Positions 1 through 8,424 of a stretch of DNA of 64,000 bases are shown here, piece by piece. The DNA lies in NCBI RefSeq assembly GCF_006874625.1, contig NZ_CP030034.1, forward strand, positions 1,984,001 through 2,048,000, in the 5' to 3' direction. Within the stretch, counting starts at the first letter, position 1; each line of letters begins with the position of its first letter. Below the pieces are notes generated by a model. It was not told the origin of the DNA, ran no database searches, and saw only the letters and a list, made by a program, of their open reading frames with translations. Both the position numbers and the translations under genes were made by a program. The stretch comes from Bdellovibrio sp. NC01 (GTDB taxonomy: Bacteria > Bdellovibrionota > Bdellovibrionia > Bdellovibrionales > Bdellovibrionaceae).

Positions 1-1
1 G

Positions 2-1636
2 CAACAAACGCAAGAAGCTTCGACTACTGTAGAAATGAAATCAACAGCGGCCGTTGAGGTTTCAGCGGATGCTGCTGCGGTTGAAACTGTTCAGGCACCT
101 TCTCGTAGTGAATTAACAAAGAAGGCTCTTGAGAATTTAAAAAATCAAATCAATAACTCTTATAAAAACGTATCGTCTGGTGCGTCCGACCTTTCGCGTC
201 TTCGTGGTGCTGCGCAAATGAATTTGGAAATCGTAAGTTCTTTGCCGGGCGGCCAGGATTCTATGATTGTTCCTTCATATACAGAAAACAACGTGATCTT
301 CACTTTGCGTGTGACTGAAAAAGGCTTGGCTCATCCTGAGCTTTTGATCAGAAATGTTTCGACTTTGGCGATGCTCACTCATATGGTTGGCGTAGGCTAT
401 CCATCAAGCCAAGCTGAAATGGCAGCTCACAGTGCATTTATTCGTACTCTTGAATCACCACACTCTTGGGTTGAGACTTATATGAATGCGGCTGAAGGCA
501 GTATTGTTTCTAAAGCGCGTTTAAAAAATATTGAATTAAAAATCTTAAGTTCAAATGGCGTTGCGGGCGCTGTTGCACAAATGCTGTCTGGCGGTTCAAC
601 GATCGACAATGCGGCGGCACAAGTTCAAGAAGAGATCGCAAAGCTGACTCAAGAAACTGCTGAGTTGAATGAAAAAGCTGCGAAGTACGAGCGCCAACAA
701 GAGAAAGCTTTAGATAAATGGCGTTCTGAGACAGGCGCTTTGGAAAAATACGAAGCCGCTGCTTTAAAATTAGATGATCTTCTTTTGCGCAATGACCGTA
801 AAGGCGTTCGCGATATGCTTGAAGCTTATCTTCCTTGGCAAATCATGGAGCCGATGGAATACAAAGCTTGGAAAAACTGGTTAGAAGCGATCGAGCATCC
901 TGATTTAACAAAACAAACAGTGGCGTTCCGTGGTCTTGATTATAAAACGGATAAAATCCAACGTGAAATGACTGCAAAAGGCGAGAAATTCGCATTCATG
1001 TCGACGGTCTTGACGAAAAACCAAGGTAGTTACACACGTCGTTTGCGCTCTCTTTCAACGAATCGTTTGAAAAACGGTGACGATGGTCAAGCGGGCTTTG
1101 GTGAAAAGGTTGTGAACGTAAAAATCACGGACCAATTTACAGCTCATGCGCGTGATCCGAAAGCCTCTTCATTCTTGTCATTCACTTTCGACCCAAGCGT
1201 TGCAAATCGCTTCTTGGGTGGCGAGGTCATGAAGAAAGTGAAAGGCGTTGACACGAAAGTTCCAGGTGGCGGCATGCTGGTGGTAAAAATGGATTCACGT
1301 CGTTTGATTCCAAATGTTAGCTCAATGTATGCGAACGAGATCGAATTGTTAGCTCCGCTTGTTGTATTCCCGGATGAAGTCGTCGCTTACCATGAAGGTT
1401 CATTCAGAGAAATGGTTGACGGCAAAGACGGTTCAACTCGCTTTAAAGAGTTCATCGCAGATATCAGCACAAAAACGGGTGTTGATTTCACGAAGTGGAA
1501 TTCTTGGAATCCAGATGGCAGCAGCCAGATCATCATTGGCCAACAAAAAGAAGCCTTTAAAAAGGACGGCCTTCTGTTCATGAAGGACCTCTCTGAACAA
1601 GCGGTGAATGCTCCGTTCTGTTCGAAAATCTTCTAA
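2..1636 (+). CDS. ADP-ribosyltransferase-like protein, 5'-truncated by the window edge
   Basis: The frame is open to the first base of the window, so the N-terminus is missing; the first visible Met is at 35 and residue numbers count from it. Residues 195-255 are rich in Glu, Lys and Gln and look like a coiled coil. The C-terminal part carries the three landmarks of the R-S-E class of mono-ADP-ribosyltransferases in the right order: Arg299 in AFRGLD, Ser382 in FLSFTFDP (the STS strand position), and the ExE loop Glu435-Ile-Glu437 in NEIELLAP. In that family the second Glu is catalytic and NAD+ is the donor. The assignment rests on motif order and spacing only. The target is unknown, and no immunity-like gene is visible immediately downstream. 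A strong hairpin follows the stop codon. Confidence 0.62.
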   Translation, partial: QQTQEASTTVEMKSTAAVEVSADAAAVETVQAPSRSELTKKALENLKNQINNSYKNVSSGASDLSRLRGAAQMNLEIVSSLPGGQDSMIVPSYTENNVIFTLRVTEKGLAHPELLIRNVSTLAMLTHMVGVGYPSSQAEMAAHSAFIRTLESPHSWVETYMNAAEGSIVSKARLKNIELKILSSNGVAGAVAQMLSGGSTIDNAAAQVQEEIAKLTQETAELNEKAAKYERQQEKALDKWRSETGALEKYEAAALKLDDLLLRNDRKGVRDMLEAYLPWQIMEPMEYKAWKNWLEAIEHPDLTKQTVAFRGLDYKTDKIQREMTAKGEKFAFMSTVLTKNQGSYTRRLRSLSTNRLKNGDDGQAGFGEKVVNVKITDQFTAHARDPKASSFLSFTFDPSVANRFLGGEVMKKVKGVDTKVPGGGMLVVKMDSRRLIPNVSSMYANEIELLAPLVVFPDEVVAYHEGSFREMVDGKDGSTRFKEFIADISTKTGVDFTKWNSWNPDGSSQIIIGQQKEAFKKDGLLFMKDLSEQAVNAPFCSKIF

Positions 1637-1646
1637 TTTATCTATG

Positions 1647-1675
1647 GCGCCGGTGTGACACGCCGGCGCTTCTAC
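1647..1675 (+). terminator. Hairpin after the ADP-ribosyltransferase-like gene
   Basis: Ten base pairs with one G-T pair, 1647-1656 against 1660-1669, very GC-rich, with a 3-nt loop. It lies 10 nt after the stop codon. The T run after it is short (TTCT), so termination efficiency is uncertain. Confidence 0.5.
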
Positions 1676-1730
1676 TCGACAACAGCCTGCTCAGGGGTTA
1701 TTTTGCCTAAATGTTGGGAAATTTCCGTCT

Positions 1731-2729
1731 GTGAGTTCTGGTAGATCTCTTGTCATTTTCTTTAGTATGGTGGTTCTCTTTTTAGGAGCTATTGTCGGCT
1801 TCAATTTTTCCGTTGATCCACTTTGCAGCTATTGTGAAAACATCTCTTTAAGTCATAAAACTTTGAATCGTCGTTATCAACTTGCACAAATTGTATTGAA
1901 TCACCCAGATGCTCAACAGATTATTGTGGGATCATCAAGAGGTGAGACGACCTCTCCGCAGTGGATGACCGAGAGAACCGGTTTAAAGACTCTGAATCTT
2001 TCATTTCCTGCTGCAGGTGTCGTAACTAAAGAAACAATGATCCGCTTCGCATTAGCCCATGCGCAAATTAAGAAAGTGATCTGGTATGCAGACTACTTTG
2101 AGCTTATCGACATTGTGGCCGACAATGAAACATTTCAAACCAAGGCACTTGTTCCTTTTAGCGAAGATGTTTTTGGGAAGAATAGCTCAGCAACGGTCGA
2201 CTTCTTTAGTCGCGCAACCAAGCTTCTAGATCGCAACACTTTTGAAGCTTCTTTTAGAAAGTTTAAATCTTCAAATATCAAAAGTGATGATCTTGGGGCA
2301 GGATCAGATCTCGATATTGCCAAATGCTCTTCAGAGAATTTTAAATTTCCAGAAAGTCGTGCTGGTTTAAAAACGGATATTGAAGTTTTCTTCGATAACT
2401 ATGTTCATGGAATCATTGATCGACCACAAACGCAAAGTGCCTATCGCTCTTTTGAGGCTTTTATGAAGGAATTGCGTTCGAAGGGCATTGATGTTGAAGT
2501 TGTTATCCTGCCATATCATTCGATCTTTCGAAGCCGCCTAGAATCTGAGTATCCGACGATCTATAAAAATCATATGATGTGGATTGAGCGAATAAACAAG
2601 CTTCAAGAGGAAGTTGGGATAGAGGTTCTGAACCGATTTGATGGTCCTAAAGGGGACGATCAGAGTTTGAAGTATTGGAAGGATGGGGTTCATTTAACCT
2701 GCAAAGGTGCGATGGATTTGTATCGCTAA
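1731..2729 (+). CDS. Membrane-anchored SGNH-type acyl-esterase/acetyltransferase partner of MBOAT
   Basis: 332 residues starting at GTG; no in-frame ATG upstream fits, and the TM anchor begins directly (about residues 7-26), leaving the rest in the periplasm. SGNH landmarks are present: the nucleophile block GSSRGE (Gly67, Ser68, Ser69) and the C-terminal D-x-x-H block DGVH (Asp318, His321). Proteins of this kind (AlgJ/AlgX, PatB, DltD types) transfer acyl groups to surface polymers after an MBOAT protein moves them across the membrane. The next gene is an MBOAT and the one after is a paralogue of this protein. The polymer acylated here cannot be told from sequence. The ribosome site is weak (GGGAAA). 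Confidence 0.75.
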   Translation: MSSGRSLVIFFSMVVLFLGAIVGFNFSVDPLCSYCENISLSHKTLNRRYQLAQIVLNHPDAQQIIVGSSRGETTSPQWMTERTGLKTLNLSFPAAGVVTKETMIRFALAHAQIKKVIWYADYFELIDIVADNETFQTKALVPFSEDVFGKNSSATVDFFSRATKLLDRNTFEASFRKFKSSNIKSDDLGAGSDLDIAKCSSENFKFPESRAGLKTDIEVFFDNYVHGIIDRPQTQSAYRSFEAFMKELRSKGIDVEVVILPYHSIFRSRLESEYPTIYKNHMMWIERINKLQEEVGIEVLNRFDGPKGDDQSLKYWKDGVHLTCKGAMDLYR

Positions 2730-2801
2730 TATGTGTCAAAGTCAGTGCAACTAAGTCGTAATTTGTAGACTCCTACGGGCACCTAAGATAGTGATTTAAC
2801 C

Positions 2802-4217
2802 ATGCTTTTTAATTCTTATATTTTCATCTTCGGTTTTTTGCCTATCACTCTATTAGGCTATTATCTCATCCGCCATAAGTTTTATCAGCAGTGTTTTCTT
2901 TTGCTGTCTAGCGTGGTCTTTTATTGCTATTGGAGCACGACATACGTATTCCTGTTGTTCTTCACGGTTATTTTGGATTTCTATATAGCACGGGCGATTG
3001 CCCACGCTAAGACACAACAACTGCGCAAAACTTATCTTCTTATCTCAGTCGTTGCGAACTTAACGATTTTAGGGTTTTTCAAGTACTACAATTTCTTTGC
3101 TGATTCTCTGGATGGTCTAGCTATATTGATCGGGGCAGGGCAGAGACCTCTTCCAGCTTTGAATCTAATTCTGCCAATCGGTATTTCTTTTTATACGTTC
3201 CAGTCGATGTGTTATGTGATCGACGTGTATCGTAGAACTTCGGATGCTCACGCGAATCTTTTGTCATTCGCTGGCTACGTAACATTGTTTCCGCACCAAA
3301 TTTCTGGTCCGTTAGTTCGTCACAATAAAATCATCCCACAACTTGAAAGCGAATCGACGTACAAATTTCACGCGGATAACTTCTGGCGCGGATGTTATTT
3401 CTTTATTTTTGGTCTTTCTAAAAAAATGTTGATCGCAGATCTTATCGCTGCGGCAGTTGACCCTTTAGTTCACAATATGCAGAGTGCTTCAAATCTAGAA
3501 GCTATTCTTGCGATGTTTGGATATACGTTCCAACTTTATTTCGACTTTAGTGGTTACTCAGATATGGCTGTGGGTTTGGGTTTAATGATGAACATTCAAT
3601 TCCCACAGAACTTTAACTCTCCGTACAAGTCATTATCGATCACTGAATTCTGGCAACGTTGGCACATCAGTCTTTCTTCATGGTTAAGGGATTATCTTTA
3701 CATTTCTCTTGGTGGAAATCGCGAAGGCAAAATTAGAACTTACAGAAACCTCTTATTAACGATGGCAATCGGCGGTCTATGGCATGGCGCTAATTGGACA
3801 TACGTTTTTTGGGGCGTATTCCATGGTTTTTTCCTAGCTATTGAAAGATTTTTTAAAGATCGCAATTGGAATATCATTCGTAGCAAGTATATCAGCGGAT
3901 TCTTAACGTTTATGCTGGTAAATATAGGCTGGGTATTCTTCAGATCGCCAGATTTTAAAGTGGCGACTTTGTGGCTTAAGAAAACCTTCTTATTTACATC
4001 AGAGCATTCTTGGACGATCTATCACATCGCTTTGAAACATAAGGATCGTTTCTTAATAGCTTTAGGTCTTGGTATTATCATGGCCTTTTTCTGTAGAAAT
4101 ACTTGGGAAATCAAATTCAAACCTTCATTTAAGAATGCCTTTATCTTAGCTCTATTATTCGTGATTTGTCTCACTTACATGGGTGAAGAGTCGCCATTCT
4201 TATATTTCCAATTCTAG
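2802..4217 (+). CDS. MBOAT family O-acyltransferase (AlgI/PatA type)
   Basis: 471-residue polytopic membrane protein. Family signatures are clear: LPIGISFYTFQSM, the segment FPHQISGPLVR, the run FWQRWHISLSSWLRDYLYI, and GGLWHGANW with the invariant His328. In characterised relatives (AlgI, PatA, DltB) this protein passes acetyl or alanyl groups from a cytoplasmic donor to a periplasmic SGNH partner for O-acylation of alginate, peptidoglycan or other glycans. It is flanked on both sides by SGNH partners on the same strand, with only 2 nt to the downstream one, so the three form a probable operon. The usual length for the family is 450-500 residues. Confidence 0.93.
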   Translation: MLFNSYIFIFGFLPITLLGYYLIRHKFYQQCFLLLSSVVFYCYWSTTYVFLLFFTVILDFYIARAIAHAKTQQLRKTYLLISVVANLTILGFFKYYNFFADSLDGLAILIGAGQRPLPALNLILPIGISFYTFQSMCYVIDVYRRTSDAHANLLSFAGYVTLFPHQISGPLVRHNKIIPQLESESTYKFHADNFWRGCYFFIFGLSKKMLIADLIAAAVDPLVHNMQSASNLEAILAMFGYTFQLYFDFSGYSDMAVGLGLMMNIQFPQNFNSPYKSLSITEFWQRWHISLSSWLRDYLYISLGGNREGKIRTYRNLLLTMAIGGLWHGANWTYVFWGVFHGFFLAIERFFKDRNWNIIRSKYISGFLTFMLVNIGWVFFRSPDFKVATLWLKKTFLFTSEHSWTIYHIALKHKDRFLIALGLGIIMAFFCRNTWEIKFKPSFKNAFILALLFVICLTYMGEESPFLYFQF

Positions 4218-4219
4218 GA

Positions 4220-5226
4220 GTGAGCATGCCTTACAAAAGAAATATTCTTTTAGGAGCCGCCCTTGCGATTGTTTTTCTTTGTGGTATCGCTGTCTTTAAT
4301 TATTCAGTCGATCCTTTATGTTATTACTGCAAAGAGATCAGTACGAATCGCTCTACCTTAAATCGCTATTATCAAGTGGCACAGATGATCGAGATGAATC
4401 CGGATACTGAGCAAGTTATCTTAGGATCGTCTCGTGGCGAAACAACATCGCCACTATGGGTGCAGAAACAATCGAATTTAAAGACGTTAAATTTATCTGC
4501 GGCGGGTTCGGAATTCATTACTAAAAAAGCGTTCATTGATCTTGCTTTAGAAAAAACTAAAATACGCGAGTTATTTGGTTCGCGGATTATTTCGAATTAA
4601 TTACATCGAATGCAGATACAAAAATTAAGAATACCCAAGTCTTTAAAAAATACGTTGGCAATCTTCTTCAAGATCAGGGTTTAAAAGCCAAACTTACTGA
4701 GGCCCAACAACTTATCGATCATAATACAACAGAAGCATCATTTGCTGCCCTTAAGCAAGGTCCAGCATCGGGTCTCGGGCAGGGTGTGGGTGCAGATATC
4801 GACTACTCTGTTTGCGCGAGTTCCGAATTCAAGGGTAAAGAAACAGAATCCAGTCTTCGCAGCCAAGTTGATCTTCTTTATGAATCTTATGTGAATGGAT
4901 CAATTAAGCCGCCACAGAATCCCGAGGCTCTGGCTAACTTTCAGACTTTGATTCAGCGGCTACAAGAACGTCATGTTGAAGTTCTGATTGTAGTTCCACC
5001 ATATCATCCGACATTCATGAGTCGTCTTAAGTCAGAGCATCCTGAGATTTATGAAGGGCATTTGAAGTGGATTTCTAATATTGAAAAACTTCAAGGTCCT
5101 GGCGTAATCGTGAAAAATTACTTCTCTGGAATTTCTCAGGACGATGGTTCACCTTCATACTGGAACGACGGTGTGCATTTCACCTGCAAAGGTGTGATTG
5201 CAATGTTGGAATCATCTCTCAAATAA
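4220..5226 (+). pseudogene. Second SGNH acyltransferase paralogue, broken by a -1 frameshift
   Basis: The first frame (from 4220) encodes an anchor and GSSRGE block nearly identical to the gene at 1731, then runs into a stop at 4600 after a nonsense tail. From about 4570 a different frame continues the homology (VIWFADYFELI against VIWYADYFELI in the paralogue) without a stop to 5226, ending with NDGVHFTCKG, the D-x-x-H block. One missing base at about 4569-4570, within CGCGAGTTATT, explains everything. No homopolymer or slippery heptamer is visible there, so a real deletion is more likely than programmed frameshifting; a sequencing error is possible. All catalytic blocks survive, so repair by one base would restore a full protein of about 335 residues. 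Confidence 0.85.
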
Positions 5227-5259
5227 CATATCGAGACTGGTTGCGATCTTTCTTAAAAT

Positions 5260-5287
5260 ATCCCTAAGGGATTTAAATCCCTTTTTT
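5260..5287 (+). terminator. Perfect palindrome plus T run, with a competing upstream hairpin
   Basis: AAGGGATTTAAATCCCTT (5266-5283) is a perfect 18-bp palindrome followed by T residues. ATCCCT at 5260 can pair instead with AGGGAT, giving a mutually exclusive hairpin. It lies between the broken SGNH gene and the ribosome site (AAAGGAG) of the gene at 5301, so it could be a terminator or a weak attenuator. Confidence 0.55.
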
Positions 5288-5300
5288 AAAGGAGAATTTT

Positions 5301-5678
5301 ATGAAAATGCTCGCAGCTTTTTTATTTGTGAATCTTTTGGCTTTGCCAGGCTTTGCTTTAGAGCGAGTTAACGTCTATCCAAATCATGAAATCGGCTATC
5401 TAAGCCTTGAATTTGGTGAAGTTCCAGTAGGTCAAACTGTGATGCTTGAAGTGGGTATCAATGCGCCGGCGAATAAAGATCTTAATATCAACTCTATAAC
5501 AATCGCAGGTGAGACTTATCAGGCTGAAACAAATTGCGGTGATACTGTTTCTGCTGGGAAATTCTGTGTGATTGACGTCTATTTCACGCCGACATCTGTT
5601 GATGAATTCTATGGTGAATTAGGCATTAAAACGAGCGAAGGAAATCTAATTCTGAAGCTTTATGGCTATGGAAAATAA
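5301..5678 (+). CDS. Small secreted protein, probable ASH/HYDIN-type immunoglobulin-like fold
   Basis: 125 residues with a cleavable signal peptide (about 1-19, ending GFA-L). The mature part has the pattern of ASPM-SPD2-Hydin-like beta domains: FGEVPVGQTV, then NINSITIAG, a Cys pair (NCGDT ... FCVIDVYFTPTS) and a final strand GELGIKT. Such single domains are common exported binding modules; no catalytic residues are apparent. A good ribosome site (AAAGGAG, 7 nt before ATG) supports the start. It is preceded by a terminator-like palindrome and followed by another hairpin, so it is probably transcribed alone. Specific function unknown. Confidence 0.72.
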   Translation: MKMLAAFLFVNLLALPGFALERVNVYPNHEIGYLSLEFGEVPVGQTVMLEVGINAPANKDLNINSITIAGETYQAETNCGDTVSAGKFCVIDVYFTPTSVDEFYGELGIKTSEGNLILKLYGYGK

Positions 5679-6560
5679 ACGGGGAGACAAGGGGAGTTGC
5701 ACTCACCCGCTTCCCCTTGCCTTTTGCGATCTGCCTCTTAATGCGACATATAGGCGAAGGACTAGTGTCTGGCGTGGTTGAAAATATGATTTTAAATGAT
5801 CGCTTAAATCGATATTTAGGAATCAATTTTAAAGCTTAAAATTGTGCACGAATTATTATCTGAAAGTTTTTAGTTATATATTTTGAAAATGATTTTTCAA
5901 AATTATTAATCTGCGCGATTTTAATTTCTAATTTGTTGAATCTAAATTTTGTTTCAAACTCGATGACGTATTCAGATCAATTTCAAATACTGAATCAAAT
6001 TGAGTTTCTTAAATTCGGCCAGAAAATATCTCAATTTAAACGATCTAAAATTAGCCCAAAAAATACATCAAAAGAACCACCTAAAAAGCTACCTTTTTGA
6101 TACTTAAATGATATCGATTTTAAAAGACCAAATTTAAACTTCGCTTTAAGCATCGAAAACCTAGGTTATTTGATGGTCCCGAAATCTCGAATTTTAGAAC
6201 CTCAAAAGAAGCATCAAAAAGGTAGGCTTTAAGATGGTCTATTTAAAGAGTTCAACTCAAGGCTTGCCAAAAACAAGGTTCACCCATGGTTTAAGACAGG
6301 GTTTTTCATCGTTAATTTGAACTAAGATAGTCGGGCGCGAAATCAGATCAGCTCGAATGCGTGTGTGAAGTCTAGGAACTCATAAACAGCTTCAATTTGA
6401 TACAAAAACCCAGCAATATTAACGTGTTATCGGCCTATATTTGAAACCACATCCATACTCATTGTTACATAATATAACTTATCAGAAGTATTTACATCCC
6501 AGTTCCCGGGTTTAAAACGGCCTTTGATTTCAACCTCTTTGCTGCTTTAATTTTAGGTTT
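5679..6560. other. 882-bp gene-free AT-rich region with inverted repeats
   Basis: No convincing coding frame, RBS-led start or protein similarity was found on either strand. It is strongly AT-rich. It contains a 22-bp imperfect palindrome at 5881-5902 and a perfect 13-bp inverted repeat, CTACCTTTTTGAT at 6089-6101 against 6213-6225, about 110 nt apart. Variants of CATCAAAA...AACC recur in both orientations between 6064 and 6225. This could hold an untranslated RNA, regulatory sites or decayed sequence; I cannot distinguish these. Confidence 0.5.
5688..5725 (+). terminator. Probable terminator after the small ASH-like gene
   Basis: CAAGGGGA (5688-5695) pairs with TCCCCTTG (5712-5719) around a 16-nt loop, followed by CCTTTT. 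The loop is long, so confidence is moderate. Confidence 0.5.
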
Positions 6561-7037
6561 ATGAAGATCAAAGATTTGAATCCCGACATTCTCGAACAGC
6601 TGGTTGAATTGGAATGTAATAATATTCTTCCTATCTTGGCTAGCGTTGGTTTGAATTTAACTCCACAGCATATGCGTGATCAATTGGAGTTCTTCAAAGA
6701 ATCTAATGTCGTTATCAGCCAAAGCTCGAATCATGTTGATGGTTTTGCGATGTATGAAATTAATAATTCCGAAGTCACTGTTATTAGTTTCAATCTTAAG
6801 AAGTTTAACGATCTGCGAATTCTATCAACTCTTTTAGATGCGATCTTTCAACATCTTAAAGATACCCCGATTGAGACAATTAAAAGTCACGCCCATCACA
6901 CCAATACTAAATCTTTAAATTTTCATCGTCGCATGGGATTTAAAGAAGTGGAAAATACTCAGCATCATATCGTATTTGAAATCAGCAAAAATGATCTACT
7001 CAGTACGATTGCAAAACGGGTCAAAAAGCCCAACTAA
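6561..7037 (+). CDS. GNAT-family N-acetyltransferase-like protein
   Basis: 158 residues. The C-terminal half shows the GNAT pattern: a beta strand SEVTVISF, a helix, then the end motif SLNFHRRMGFKEVEN, which resembles the conserved 'A-x-x-x-Y-x-x-x-G-F' segment of acetyl-CoA-dependent acetyltransferases. The R/Q-x-x-G-x-G/A acetyl-CoA loop is not recognisable (NLKKFNDLRILSTLL sits in its place), so this is a divergent or possibly inactive member. It follows the long gene-free region and ends in a bidirectional hairpin. Substrate unknown. Confidence 0.6.
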   Translation: MKIKDLNPDILEQLVELECNNILPILASVGLNLTPQHMRDQLEFFKESNVVISQSSNHVDGFAMYEINNSEVTVISFNLKKFNDLRILSTLLDAIFQHLKDTPIETIKSHAHHTNTKSLNFHRRMGFKEVENTQHHIVFEISKNDLLSTIAKRVKKPN

Positions 7038-7075
7038 AAAAAAGAGGGAGCGTGCACTCCCCTTTTCATTTTTAA
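7038..7075. terminator. Bidirectional terminator between convergent genes
   Basis: AAAAG-GGGAG pairs with CTCCCCTTTT around CGTGCA at roughly 7040-7065, with A and T runs on the two sides. It separates the GNAT gene (+) from the small secreted gene (-). Confidence 0.7.
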
Positions 7076-7112
7076 TTCCTGGACCTTCAAAGTTATTTGC
7101 AGACAACTGTCT

Positions 7113-7424
7113 TTATTCGCAAATCATTTTGCGACCGTTGATATTGACCAGTAATTTGAAATTTTCGTAAGTGATCGACCCGACGTAATATGGGTTTCCG
7201 TGTTGGACCATCGAATCTGCATTATAAAGTTCACCACGTTCATTGATGGTCAAAATCCAACCATCTGTTGATGTCCTTAAATTTGAATAGGTAATCTCGC
7301 CATTTGCACCACTAAATTTACCAGCATCTTCGCCTGTTTTAAGATCAACACACATATATTCTTTAGCCGCATGGGCTTGAACTGCCAATAAAGAAACTAG
7401 TAAACCCATAAAAAATATTTTCAT
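7113..7424 (-). CDS. Small secreted protein of unknown function
   Basis: 103 residues. An ATG four codons upstream (at 7436) exists, but the ATG at 7424 is preceded by GGAG at 6-nt spacing and opens directly into a signal peptide (MKIFFMGLLVSLLAVQAHA), so I choose it. The mature protein is about 84 residues, with two Cys (YMCVD near the start and MICE at the very end) that may form one disulfide. No domain is recognised. It is a single-gene unit, convergent with the GNAT-like gene. Confidence 0.7.
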   Translation of the reverse strand: MKIFFMGLLVSLLAVQAHAAKEYMCVDLKTGEDAGKFSGANGEITYSNLRTSTDGWILTINERGELYNADSMVQHGNPYYVGSITYENFKLLVNINGRKMICE

Positions 7425-7630
7425 AAAAATCTCCATTCTTCTTCTTATAAATAAAAAAAAGATTCTGCCTTAAGCCTGACGATAAATCGTTTGCGTGAAG
7501 CTTTAAAGCAAATGGCATTCCAATTTTTTGATAGGTATTGAAGATTTTAAGACAGTTTGAATGCTGGAGCTCTATTAAAAAGAGCTGATTGATATAAAGC
7601 CAAACGGAAGTTCACAGCTAGTGAACACTC

Positions 7631-7660
7631 AAAAAAAGGGCCCAAAATCATTTTAGGCCC
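7631..7660 (-). terminator. Intrinsic terminator of the HAD phosphatase gene
   Basis: A 10-bp stem with one mismatch, 7638-7647 against 7651-7660 (GGGCC...GGCCC). Read on the minus strand it is followed by seven T residues (7637-7631), directly after the gene's stop codon. Confidence 0.85.
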
Positions 7661-7667
7661 GCAGTTA

Positions 7668-8357
7668 CTACTTTAAAATTGTCTCTAATTCTTTGAGGTG
7701 TTTGATTTGATACTTAGGACCAACCTCTAAGCCATGATGAATCCCCGCGGGATTAAACCAGCAGGAATCGACACCGAAGGCATGCGCCCCCATAATGTCG
7801 GCTTCAGTGCGATCGCCAACAACCAGGCTTGAGGCCTTGGAAAACTTCTTCGCCATCTTGGCGCTGTATTCAAAGAAGCGCACGTCTGGCTTCGCGTATC
7901 CACAAGCTTCCGAAACGCTGACAAAACTAATAAAAGGTGCAAGTGCGGAGTTTTTAATTCGCTCTGTTTGTACGTGCGAAATTCCGTTCGTGATAATCCC
8001 AAGCTCTCCGCGATCGCTAAGGTATTTGCATAGCTCAACAGCGTAATCAATCAAGACCACCGTTTGCGGAAGAGTATTCAGATAGGTTTCACTGGCTACT
8101 TCTGGATTAAGATCAATATTATTGGCGTTAAAAACGCGACGAAAGCGTTCGACTTTTAAGGCATCTTTCGTGGTTTGACCTTTTTCAAAGGCTTTCCACA
8201 ATGCGGAGTTTTCGATTTTGTATTGCTCGTAAATAGAATTAAGATTGAGCGATTTCAATCCCATCTTTTCCATGCTTGAGAAAAACGAAAGACGTTCAGA
8301 CTCTTTAAAATCTAAAAGCGTGTCATCAAGATCAAATAAGAACAGATCATATTTCAT
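7668..8357 (-). CDS. HAD-superfamily hydrolase, YjjG-like nucleotidase/phosphatase
   Basis: 229 residues. Motif I is FLFDLDDTLLD, with the nucleophile and general-acid aspartates. Motif II is IITNG, motif III is the Lys in GYAKPD, and motif IV is VVGDRTEADI. The helical cap between motifs I and II contains ALWKAFEKGQ, as in YjjG-type 5'-nucleotidases, which dephosphorylate noncanonical pyrimidine nucleotides. A longer reading from 8405 would run through a terminator hairpin (8378-8399), so the ATG at 8357, just before the catalytic strand, is preferred. It is monocistronic, with its own terminator. Confidence 0.87.
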   Translation of the reverse strand: MKYDLFLFDLDDTLLDFKESERLSFFSSMEKMGLKSLNLNSIYEQYKIENSALWKAFEKGQTTKDALKVERFRRVFNANNIDLNPEVASETYLNTLPQTVVLIDYAVELCKYLSDRGELGIITNGISHVQTERIKNSALAPFISFVSVSEACGYAKPDVRFFEYSAKMAKKFSKASSLVVGDRTEADIMGAHAFGVDSCWFNPAGIHHGLEVGPKYQIKHLKELETILK

Positions 8358-8372
8358 CTGCGTAGTATGACA

Positions 8373-8399
8373 CCAAAAACCCGATTTGAAAATCGGGTT
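8373..8399 (-). terminator. Terminator of the KH-protein/esterase transcript
   Basis: A perfect 9-bp stem (8378-8386 with 8391-8399) and a 4-nt loop. On the minus strand it is followed by TTTTTGG. It lies between the KH gene and the HAD start, and argues against the upstream HAD start. Confidence 0.75.
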
Positions 8400-8424
8400 C
8401 TGCATAAGAATATGCCTTGGAAAT

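Noticed and set aside
4560-4610. Programmed ribosomal frameshift in the second SGNH gene
   Set aside because: No slippery heptamer, downstream pseudoknot or internal Shine-Dalgarno sequence is evident at the switch point; a simple one-base loss explains it.
5881-5902. Fur-box-like palindrome TTTTGAAAATGATTTTTCAA
   Set aside because: The half-sites are AT runs with a 7-2-7 layout and poor match to the Fur consensus, in a very AT-rich region with no gene directly downstream.
6064-6225. CRISPR-like array from repeated CATCAAAA motifs
   Set aside because: The copies are short, in both orientations and irregularly spaced, with no cas genes.
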